The notes under the pieces: model-generated | The model's database searches: none | Seen by the model: the letters and a program-made list of their open reading frames with translations, nothing else | Told to the model about the DNA's origin: nothing | Part shown: piece by piece, positions 15,601-27,600 of the stretch | Numbering within the stretch: the first letter of the stretch is position 1 | Layout: the number at the start of each line of letters is the position of its first letter | Translations under genes and position numbers: made by a program | Source of the DNA: Enoplolaimus lenunculus | Taxonomy: Eukaryota > Nematoda > Enoplea > Enoplida > Thoracostomopsidae | NCBI GenBank assembly: GCA_030248215.1 | Contig: JASANG010000185.1 | Coordinates: 42,447 to 106,446, forward strand | DNA: 64,000 nucleotides | Reading direction: 5' to 3'

Positions 15601-18600
15601 AGGAAGAACGCAGGAAGCGTGAAGAAGAGGAACGACTACGTAAGGAAGACGAAGAGCGACAGAGACAAGAAAAAGAAAAACGCAGGAAGCGTGAAGAAGA
15701 GGAACGACTACGCCAAGAAGAGGAGGAGCGCAAGAAGCGTGAGGAAGAGGAACGACTACGTAAGGAAGAGGAAGAGCGACAAAGAAAAGAAGATGAAGAA
15801 CGCAGGAAGCGTGAAGAAGAGGAGCGACTGCGTAAGGAAGAGAAAGAGCGACAGAGACAAGAAGAAGAAAAACGCAGGAAGCGTGAAGAAGAGGAACGAC
15901 TACGCCGAGAAGAGGAGGAGCGCAAGAAGCGTGAGGAAGAGGAACGACTACGTAAGGAAGAGGAAGAGCGACAAAGAAAAGAAGATGAAGAACGCAGAAA
16001 GCGTGAAGAAGAGGAACGACTACGTAAGGAAGAGGAAGAGCGACAGAGACAAGAAGATGAAAAACGCAGGAAGCGTGAAGAAGAGGAACGACTACGCCAA
16101 GAAGAGGAGGAGCGCAAGAAGCGTGAGGAAGCGGAACGACTACGTAAGGAAGAGCAAGAGCGACAAAGAAAAGAAGAAGAAAAACGCAGGAAGCGTGAAG
16201 AAGAAGAACGACTACGTAAGGAAGAAGAACAGCGACAGAGACAAGAAGAAGAAAAACGCAGGAAGCGTGAAGAAGAGGAACGACTACGCCAAGAAGAGGA
16301 GGAGCGCAAGAAGCGTGAGGAAGACGAACGACTACGTAAGGAAGAGGAAGAGCGACAGAGACGAGAAGAAGAAAAACGCAGGAAGCGTGAAGAAGAAGAA
16401 CGACTACGTAAGGAAGAGGAAGAGCGACAGAGAGAAGAAGAAGAAAAACTCAGGAAGCGTGAAGAAGAAGAACGACTACGCCAAGAAGAGGAGGAGCGCA
16501 AAAAGCGTGAAGAAGAGGAACGACAACGTAAGGAAGAGGAAGAGCGACAGAGACAAGAAGAAGAAAAACGCAGGAAGCGTGAAGAAGAAGAAGAAGAAGA
16601 ACGACTACGTAAGGAAGCGGAAGAGCGACAGAGACAAGAAGAAAAACGCAGGAAGCGTGAAGAAGAAGAACGACTGCGCCAAGAAGAGGAGGAGCGCAAG
16701 AAGCGTGAAGAAGAGGAACGACTACGTAAGGAAGAGGAAGAGCGACAGAGACAAGAAGAAGAAAAACGCAGGAAGCATGAAGAAGAAGAACGACTACGTA
16801 AGGAAGAGGAAGAGCGACAGAGACAAGAAGAAAAACGCAGGAAGCGTGAAGAAGAACGACTACGCCAAGAAGAGGAGGAGCGCAACAAGCGTGAAGAAGA
16901 GGAACGACTACGTAAGGAAGAGGAAGAGCGACAGAGACAAGAAGAAGAAAAACGCAAGAAGCGTGAGGAAGAGGAACGACTACGTAAGGAAGAGGAAGAG
17001 CGACAAAGAAAAGAAGAGGAAGAACGCAAAAAGCGTGACGAAGAGGAGCGACTGCGGAAAGAAGAGGAAGAAAGACTTCTGAAAGAAGAACAGCGAATTA
17101 AACAAATAGCGATAACCCGAATGCAGGACGAAATGCTTCTGTTAGAACCATATCAACTGCTCAGCATTGAAGAGTCTGACTTCGCAGTTAAAATTTCCGA
17201 GTTTACGGAAGAAGCCATTGCTGCTTTAAAGTAAATAATACTGTAAAATTCAGCGTTGTTGACACGTTCTCACGTTGTGAAACAGCCATATTTAGATTCG
17301 AAATGTGTTACTAAAGCTTGTAGTGAAATTTGATATTCCTATCTTTGTTTTTAAATTTTCCTAAACAAGTGTGTTTTACATATGCCTTGGTTAAACTATT
17401 TGAAAACAAGCAGCAGTGTAGCAAAAGACAGGATAAGAAACCTTACTGTCAAATTACATTGAAAGAATGTATTTCTGCAAAAATGTATGTTTCTATTGCT
17501 GTGCGGGCTAAAAAAACTAAAATATTAACTTACCCGCATGCATATTTTACGTTTTAATTTGATTCAATTTCAAGCTGAGAATTGATCTCCAGAATCTTCA
17601 ACGGTGAGCTTGTAAGAGAGCTTTGCTTACATATGCTCAACCCTCCAGCTTAAATACAATATAAATACAACTGCTTGTTAAAATTTTAACGAAGCCTTTT
17701 TTATTTCAGCGAACGTCGACAACAGGCAAAAGAACAGAATGAAAAACTGAAAACAATCACTGATAAAGAACTTGCCGAATTGAATAAACCAGAACTCAAC
17801 AAACTGTTTGAAGTTTTAGCACCCGAGGAACGTGAAAAATTTCGAATTCGAGTAGAAATTGCTGTAGAAAGACTTCAAAACGCCAGAAATATTGTAAAAG
17901 CCGCCAAGAAAGGCCCGATGGGACCGGAAGAAATTAATGATAGCGACTTAACTGAGATTGAACCAATGCTTAACAAAGAGGAAATGGAAACCATAAAGTG
18001 AGCGATTTGTTGCAGTAAATTTAAGGCGTCTAACAGAGGCGAACCGAAAGAGTGGATCCATTCCTCGGTACGCCGCCACTGGTATACAGCGATTGAAGCG
18101 AAAAGTTTGCACGGCTTCGTCGTTCAAACCGCTTTAAGTGAATAATGCACCGAGGGCAGGATGTAAACATATTTTTGCGCATTCGAATTGAGTAGATAAC
18201 GTTCAATGACTGAAACTGAATTTATTACTGAAAATCCAGTAACAGTGTTATTTTGTCGCATCCATTTAGAAATTTCGGGGCTGTATCTCGTTAAACCTTT
18301 ATACGCCAAGGAAAACATTTTGACTCAAAACTTAAAAATTCTACTAAACATCTGCACAATGTCGAGAACATGAGTATCCCATTTTATATGGCCTCCCGTT
18401 ATATTTTGTAACCTGGTCATTTTAAAATGGCCGGAGGTCAACGTAAGACGGAATCGTATTTTGCAATTTTAGAACAAACCTACGCGAAACAAAACAAGCG
18501 ATGAATGAAATCGCTGGTATGTCTGACAAACAACTTGCAGAACTTAGTCAATCTGAACGAAAAGCAATTTTCAACCAGTTGCCTCAAAATGAAAGGGAAA

Positions 18601-21600
18601 AACAAAAAGTTCGGGCCGAAATCGCCGTTGAGCGTCTGGAAAAGGCCCGAAAAATGTTAACCGCCGCCAAGGAAAGGCCGATTCCACCGGAAGAAGTTAA
18701 TAGCGAACAATTAGCACAACTTGAACAAATGCTTAACACAAACGAAATGAATATTGTAACGTAAGTTTAATTCATGTGTTACTGTTTAAAATCCATTTTG
18801 CTCGACTATTTTTGCTACGAAAAAAATGAAATAAAGGTTCAGAAATACAGATATGAATATTTTTAATTATAAAACCTTGTTACTGTGATATAAAACATCG
18901 AATGACAATTGTTACTACTTTAAGAGAAAACATATCAACAACAAATGCCGCCATAGCGAAAGTCGAGGATATGTCGGATTTGGAATTAGCGGAACTTAGC
19001 AAAACGGAAAAAGAAGAACTTTTTAGCCATTTACCCGTCAATTTAAAGAAACAACAACAGATTCGTGCAGAAATGGCGGTAGAGCGGAGACAAAAGGTTG
19101 TAAAAATTGTTGAGGCAGCCAATGACGGTTCCTTAAGCCGTGAGGAGCCAACTGAAGACGAGATAAATGAATTGGCGGCGGTGATGAGCGAAGAAGAAAC
19201 GAATTTGTTGAGGTAAAATTTAAATTTTTATATATCAATTAGATAGCAAATTTATGCTGGACAAAAAGCAGATATGCAGCAGTGACAGAAATTTCGTGAG
19301 CAAATGACCGAAATGTCAAACTTGATTTGGACCTCAAAATCTAATACAAGATTTTGCATTGAAATTATGGTAAGGGGGCGCTCTCCATCTTGCGGACCCC
19401 CCGTAAAAAAGAGCATATCTTGTCTTATGATCTTTCTATACCCATTATACATAAGAGTAAGTCCAAATCTAAGCCAAAGCCTAAACCTAAACGTGATTTT
19501 ATTAGCCTGAAGTCAATGTCTACTTTTATTATTCGTGTCAGATTATACCATGCCGAATTGAAGCGACTGCGTGACATCATTTTATCAATGAATGACGAAA
19601 CACTCATCAACCAATCAGAATCCGATCTGCAAAATTACCTGACGTCATTAAACGAACAAGAAAAGCATGAAATTCAACAACGATTAAGCAAATTGCGATC
19701 TCGAGGGGAAACGGCAATTGCAATGTCAAATACAGAACTTGCAGCGATTAGTGATGTTCAATTTGAAGAATTCAAAAATTGTGTTCCAAAACAACCGATG
19801 GCAAAGCTTAGGTAAGTGCAGGCCAGTGCTCAGAGATGGAGGCAACATATGCTTAAACCCACCATTTGAAAAATTTTAGCCCAGTTTGCAAGTCATTGGA
19901 AATGTCTACATTTTCCTTCTGAAATACCACAGTATGTAAAACTGGCGGCGGCATTTTTGTGATGTGAAGTATGCTATAACCTTCAAAATAGGTGAAAAAT
20001 ACATATCAGATTAAGATCAGGGTTCGAGATCTGTCTTCAGATTACAAACTTGAAATAAATTTAAAAAGTAATTGAAATTTGCCAAAAAATCCAAATCAGT
20101 TGAGTTGTCATTTTAGGAATACGGACCAGTTTTATTAAGAATTAATTTTGAGCTTTTGACGCCCATTTTTACGTTTATACACATTTGTGAATAATAATTC
20201 TGTTGATTTCGGATTTCAGAGATCGTAGACGTGACATAATTGAGATGCGAGCAATCATCCTAAACGCGGATGACGCATTTGTTGCCCAACTCACTCAACC
20301 ACAACTTGACCGCTACAGGTTGTACTTGAGTGAGTCAGAAGTTGCACAACTCGACGCTCGCATTGCCGACATCGATACAAGACGTGCTCGAGTGTTCAAT
20401 GCGACTCCAGTTGAACTCGCGTTGATGTCCGATGCGGAGTTCGAGTCGTTCAACCCAATACTCGCCCGTGATGATTACCAACAGCTCAGGTGCTTTTCAT
20501 AGTTATGTTCGTTCTGCTAAAAATTTTGCAATGCAAATTATTCATTTGAAGATTACCAAGTTACTTCACTGGCATTGTATGGTCTTTTTAGATAGCAATA
20601 GTTAATTCCCGAAAATCACTTATCTTTTACTAATAAACCGTTTGATAAAAAACTTATTTGGGATGGCTGTTTTCTAGAATGGAACATGCAACGATGCAGG
20701 GAAAGATTCGGAATGTCTCGGTGCGGGAGATGCTTTTATTTAAAGACAAGCAGAAACATCAAAATATGCATATTTTATGCGTTTCCTCACTGTGTTTAGC
20801 AAATTTTCATCCTAAGAAATAAAGGTAAACATTGAAAATTATGTTTTGGATGGTAAATTTCAGGTTTTGCGGTAAAAGTACAAAAGTTTGTCGGATCACT
20901 TTTCTTGTTTGTGTTTTAAAATTATCTGAACTCAAATTTAGTTCACTTAATTGTAGTTCAAAACGTACGGAAGCTCAGCTGAAACGTCAAGATATATTCG
21001 AATTAACTCAACTTGAGTTGGCTCAATACTCGACGGCAGAACTTGCGAGCAGCTGTCAGCCATTTTTGATGGACACTGAATGGACTGGGATTAAAGACAA
21101 GGCCGATGCTGCTAGAAATCGCCGCCGTTATGTTCTCGGTCTTCGGCCTTACGAATTGGCGGTCTGTATGGACCGACAAACGTTAGATGGATATGCTGAT
21201 GTGCTGAGTGAAAAAGAGTTGGATAATTTGAGGTTTGAAATTTTAATCAGGAGTGCGAACAAGCGGGTAGGAATTAACGGCAACTGCTACATTGCAAAGA
21301 CTCTTATACACTTTCACCTGCATTTACACATATGCTTAGTTAAAAGGTCAAGGTTTGATTTAGACAAAGGCTTGCCTATACGTAGCCTAAATCTGAGCAT
21401 TTTTGCCTAAATCTGAGAACTTTTGCCTAAACCTGAGAACCTTTGCCTAAACCTGAGAACTTTTGCCTAAACCTGAGAACCTTTGCCTAAACCTGAGAAC
21501 TTTTGCCTAAACCTGAGAACTTTTGCCTAAACCTGAGAACCTTTGCCTAAACCTGAGAACTTTTGCCTAAACCTGAGAACCTTTGCCTAAACCTGAGAAC

Positions 21601-24600
21601 TTTTGCCTAAACCTGAGAACCTTTGCCTAAACCTGAGAGCCTAACGTGGGTACAATTTTCTTGGAGAAAATGAATGTGGGGAAAATTTTCACAGCAGACT
21701 TCAGCTTGTTCTATTTGAAGTGATAATAACTACGCTGGCGTGACCAAAAACAATCTGGCCATGATTTCATTTCAGAAGGGCGAAGCCTTTATAGAAGTTT
21801 TTGTTTGAATTCTTTGATTTTAGCGGATTTATTTCAAGGACTGTAAAGGTACATTTTTCTCGTTTCCATTTTGTTTATAAATGTAACTCACTGGCTTCAG
21901 ATGAATTTGATTCGACCGTTAAAATGAATTTCAAACAGGAATCGGAATACTTTCAGATCCAAACAATCAAAATATGTCAAACTACGGAATACAATATTGG
22001 CTGCTTCTGAAGCCGAATTGGCAACATTAACACGATCTGAACTCGCAGAGCACTCAGAACCGTTGAGTAACGATGACCGCGATTCCATCTATGCGCGATA
22101 CGACGCACTGCAAGATGCACGAAGGACTGCTAAAGCAATTACTGCACTGCAGTTGGCAATTGCAACTCAACAACAGTTTGAATCAATGTTGAAACCGTTG
22201 GTGCTAGAAGATGACAAGGAAACGCTCATGTATGGAGTAATATTATTTGAAAATTACTCAATAACAAAATGTATAATGTTTTTAGTATTTGTTAAGGTTT
22301 ACTTGAACAACAGTTAACTTTATAGAAGAAGGTGTTCAGGAAACGAAATATATATGAAAACTGCATACAAATCGGTTAAATTTACCTAAAATGCCCTCAA
22401 TGGTTGATACATAGCGAATGCGGAATACGTTCCCCCAACCCTGATATGCAGAAAATTTTCAATGCTAATTTACTGTTCATCTTGAAGCTCATATTATCGT
22501 CACCAACTCAACTTTGAAAACTGAAATTTTCACGCAAAAGCGTTCCTTTGTGCGCAATTAACTTCCTTTAGTCGGTGCTCTATTTTGCAAAGCAAATGGT
22601 TCATTTTTGTTGCAGAACCCGTCGTGAAAAGGCGGTCAGCCTTCGAGCCGAAGCTCTCGTCCTTAGCGATGTGGTCCTTGCGACTACGGCCGCATCAGGA
22701 CTGACTCGATTTAAACCGGTGCTCACTGAGCAAGAATTTGAAGATTTGCTTGATAGACGGGATTCAATGGCTAAATTGAAGAAAATGTTGCTCAATGCAA
22801 GCGGTCTTGAACTTGCTTTGATGCCTGAATCACAGTTTACTCACGCTAGAGCTACGTTGAGCACAAGCGAAGCAGACAGCGTTACGTGAGTTTTTTGAAA
22901 GTTTGAATTTTAAGTGTGAAGTGACTGCTTGCAAATACCTTAGCAACATTTCTAAATTTTAAACATTCTTCATTATCGTTAACATTTTGAATGCCGATCG
23001 GCAAATCAAATTTCCAACTGATTAAATTTAACACCTTTGATTACTGGTTGGGAAGATGGTTTCTCATCATGCATGTAATTGTAATAATTGTGAGAAATTG
23101 CATGAATTGTGTTGCTTTTCAGTTTGCTTGTTTAAAACAACTTTCCTGTAATTTGAACCATAAAAAGAATTAATTAGTGATATACACAGTGATTTTTAGC
23201 CACCCCGAAGATGTCAGTTCAAAAACTATCAATGTTTCTCTTGAAAAAGGCCTTTGAAACACTAAAAGATATTTGTCGTCTGAAGAGACTTGCATCTCAA
23301 ACAGTTTGCGAATTTCATATTGAAATCACTAATTTCTATCACTTGTTCGTAGCTGATCAGCATCAAGTGTGAAACCAGGAAGGTCGTTAAGGGTCAAAAT
23401 CAATTTTGAAACTTCTGTCCAGTTCCTTATAACAGTTAATTCAGATAATGACAAAACAAGTAACTTCCGTTTTAAAATTTTATAAAATGTTTACTTCACT
23501 TTCCTTTCTAAAATCTTGGTCACACTCTTTATTGGGAAACTCAAGCTACCAGCAGCATAATGAGCAGCCTCAGTACAGAATTGCGAACCTCCTAAAATGA
23601 GTTTACACCAACATAAAAACAAAGTCGGTTCAAAACAAAAATACCAAATTCTTTTAATTTGCAAAAAAACTTGGAAAAAACAATTTTAACGTTTTTTCAA
23701 CTCTGTCTTTAATTTTTATCTGCAGCTTTGATTGTTTTTTGTTTCGCTGCAACAGCTGTTACAGAAATGTTATAGCGGGTTTTCAAGGATTGTTTTTACT
23801 CACAATTACAGTAAAAATATTACAATTATGGATCATCCACGTAATATTGTCTACGCTACTGTAAAAAATTGTCCACACACCTGGCATTAAGGGCGGGACA
23901 AAACGACAATGTTCTTAAGCTATAAAGACTTTACAGAAGGTATAGATAGATAGTGGGTTTTGAAAGCAGGTCCTTCGAAGGGACTAAGGACAATGTAGAC
24001 ACTGTCTGGACACAGTGTCTGACAATACGAGTTCCTTCGAACAGACTCTGTATAATTGCAAAGCAAAGTTCCTTCCGACAAACTTTGTGTTGCGAAATAA
24101 GCTGAGTCCCTTCTGACAGACTCTGGACAAAACAGTTGCCCTTTAAATAGCGTATTGACAATTTAGCATGGGTATGGACGGCAACGTGACCAAGCATAGG
24201 TCGTCCATAGCGAGTGCGAGTTGTCAGTAGGGTCTACACAGGATATGATTGACATTTGGACATGTAATTTGGAAACAGTAAAATTACAGACTTAGGGGCT
24301 CGTACGTGTGGACAATTTTTTACAGTAGCGTAGACAGTATAACGTGGATGACCCATTATGGTTTAAAACAGGAAGTTTCAATGCAGTGTTTGTGTTTTGA
24401 TTTGTTGCTATCATATAGAATACATTTAAAACAAGACATACAATAGCTTTTGGGCGTCGAAATTTTTGGTATGCGGCTACTGAAGTCAAAACAATTTTGT
24501 CAACGCCGGATGCCATTAAAATAGTCAAAAAGTGCAGCGCCAGCTTAAGTCTTAGGCCCTGGCTTAAATTCAAACGCTTATGCAGTAAGATTGCATTTTA

Positions 24601-27600
24601 CTTCGTAACAGTGTTATATATTTGGGCCGTCCCCTTAATATTTATTACACCATTTGACACTAAAGCGTTCCTTCTATCATATTAATGTTCAGTTTAAATG
24701 TTATGTTATTTTATTAATATTAATTAATAATTATTCTAGTTATAAAAACTTATTATTCAACAAATTAGCATTATAACCAATAATGATTCAAAATTAAACG
24801 CTAAACAATGAACTCTGATATCGCAAGGAACCGTATACTGAACGATTTGACAGATTATCAGCTTTCACAGGTTTCCACATACGAATATAATCGTTGTTAC
24901 GAGTCGGTGTTGTTTTCCGAAGAACGGTCTGCATTTCGGCATCGATATGAATTAGCAGTCAAAGACAGGGAACGTATAATAAATGCTTTGGATTTAGAAA
25001 TTGCTGGGATGTCCCCTGACGAATTTGAAGCGATTGCTTGTAGAGTACTGTCAGATGAAGAACAGACAACGATAAGGTAAGTCAAGGCGTATAACCAGAA
25101 CAGTGGTCAAGGCTGTCCTGCCTTTAATCCATAAACCAAAACAGATTTAACCTTTGGTTTAATATTCCGCTGTTTCGTTCGTGAGGGTTTATTCATGGTT
25201 TTACCTTTGTCCTGCGGCGCTGTCCATCTCCGTCTGTTGCCGTACGTCACCGGAAGTGAGCTAAAGTATAGATCCACCCTGACTGGCTGCCTTGATAACT
25301 TTCACTCAGCCTAAATGTGTAAGAGATGGGTCTTTATTTTTAATTCACGTTTCGTATCTTGGCTTGAATAGTAAACTTTGTTGTAATTTTGTTCTGGCCA
25401 TACGACTGTTCCAACATTTTTGTGTTGTTTAATTTAATTCATTTTTGATGCGATATAAATTGCAGGGTGCGACCGGATCTCAAAAAATGTCGGAGTCGGA
25501 TAATATAATATCCGACCGGAACCAGAGCCAGATAATTAATGCAAATTTAATACTAGAGTGCATTCAAATATCAGTACGTACCTAACAATTCTTCCTTAAA
25601 TATCCTAGGTATCCAAAGGGTTAACGTAACAAAGGCTAATGCTTAGGCTTAGTTATAGACTTATTTTTCGCTGATGTCAGCCCAATAAAGACAGTGAGCG
25701 TATACGGGTACATGCAAACATTTACATTACATGTATGAGAGAAAAGACATGTAAAAGTAAGTCAATCGGTTCCACAGTAGTTGGCGTAAATACAAATGTA
25801 GGTTTCAATTTTTTGAAATTTAAAACACATCTGGCAGGTTGAAATAAAAGAGTCGGAGCCGGATGTCGATTTTTTGCCGGTGCTGAAGCCGGATATCCGG
25901 ACGCGCCCTGGTCTCCCTGGTATAAGTTGGTAGATGTAAAACAGTTTATGAGTTTGATTGAAAATATTTTAGTAACTGATGGTAGGTCCTTCACGCATTT
26001 GGGAACATTGTTTCAGATCAAAATTCAAACAACTGAGTGCGCTTCGCATCCAAGGACTTCAGATGATTAGCGGCCGCTCATCTTTAATCAGGATCTGCCC
26101 AGAAGAAACATACCAATATGCTCATGTGCTCACTCGACAAGAGTTCACAACTCTTTCAAGTCGAGTCGAGCAAATTCATCGACATCGAGCTCGAGTACTC
26201 GCGGCATCTGGTCCAGAACTTGCGACTTGGCCGGATACTGAATTTTATACCCATTTGGAAGTTCTGGGAGAAATTGAAACGCGAAAAGTTAGGTAAGACG
26301 GGCATCGGTAATGTACTTTAAGATTATTTAGCAGTGAAATATTTTTACTTTTGATTAATAGATTTAAATTTGGTTATCGTTTTCGAATGAATATACCAAC
26401 CAAAGTTTTTGTAGATAAACGCTTTTTCGCATATGATTGCGTGCTCAGCGTAATGTTCCCTCTAGAAAACGACACAAAATAAATTTAAGAAGTATTAAAA
26501 AATTTTATTGCTATCCCAGAGTAGAGTTAGGCTTCGCCTGAGCCATGAGCTTAGATTTAGAATTAAAGTTAGTTGGACGCTTAGCGAAACTTAGTCGAAG
26601 ATGATAAAATCATTATACTCAAGGTGCCACCGGATATTCGGATCCAGTTTATTATCCGGCAAAAATCAATATTTGTATCCGATTCCTGTATCCGGTATAA
26701 ACCTACCGAATGCCGGATATTTGCGATGGTTGTACCGTGTTTCAAAAATTGTTTTCCACACACAAAATAATGTATCTTATATTCAAGAAATATTGTCTGA
26801 CATTTAAGACAACCATCTCTTGATACGGACTCCAGACATATTTGTCTTTAATTTCAGGAATGTATTTGTCATATTTTTAAGAAATATGGGTCTGAAATTC
26901 ATCAGACTTAAAAGTCTAAGATTTAAGACTTTGTTTCATGAACGATTAAGACAAATATTTCTGAAACATAAGAGAAATATGTCTCAAATGCAAGACAAAT
27001 GTTTTTAAGGGAACCGACTCCAAAATTGGAAGTTGAAGCTCTACCAAATACCCTCTTTTTACAACATACCACACGTCTAAGACGTAAAATTAGGTCGGGG
27101 AGCCTAAGCTCAACCCGAAATATCCATGAAATTTGATTATTTATATAAACTCCTGAGAATATAAGTGGAGGAACTTTTTGCATACATAAAAATTAGAAAT
27201 TTTGTATTATTTTGTAAATTGGCAACAGTTGTTTTTTTGAATATAAAACAATTGTGTTTTAATCATTTCAGAAATGAATTTCTGAGCTGTTTAAAGCTAT
27301 TAATGTCTCAAATACAAGACATTCATGTCTTGAAAATTTAAGAAAGTAGGAATCTTGAAATTTCAAGACAATTTATTTTGTGTGTACAATTGAGCGTCTT
27401 CAACATCATGCTGCGATTGGATTTCTGGGCGAGTCAAGAAGTTCAAGTTTTGATACGTTGTAGTAAAAATGAAAACTTCGAGCTAAAAATAATTCTAATT
27501 AAGTAAACATATACTATTGTCCGACACAAATACTTCAACCAGTGCAGAAGTTTTTATGCTATATTATTATCGGTTTCCGGCGGTAAAAAAATTATTATCC

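Noticed and set aside
14312-17029. 905-codon open frame on the minus strand (Ser/Arg-rich) and long + frames (Lys/Asn/Arg-rich) overlapping the helix exon
   Set aside because: The repetitive GAR/CGN/AAR codons of the helix exon leave all these frames without stops; they have no splice context or family match.
21361-21660. CRISPR array
   Set aside because: The repeats are directly adjacent with no unique spacers and the DNA is clearly eukaryotic; it is a minisatellite.
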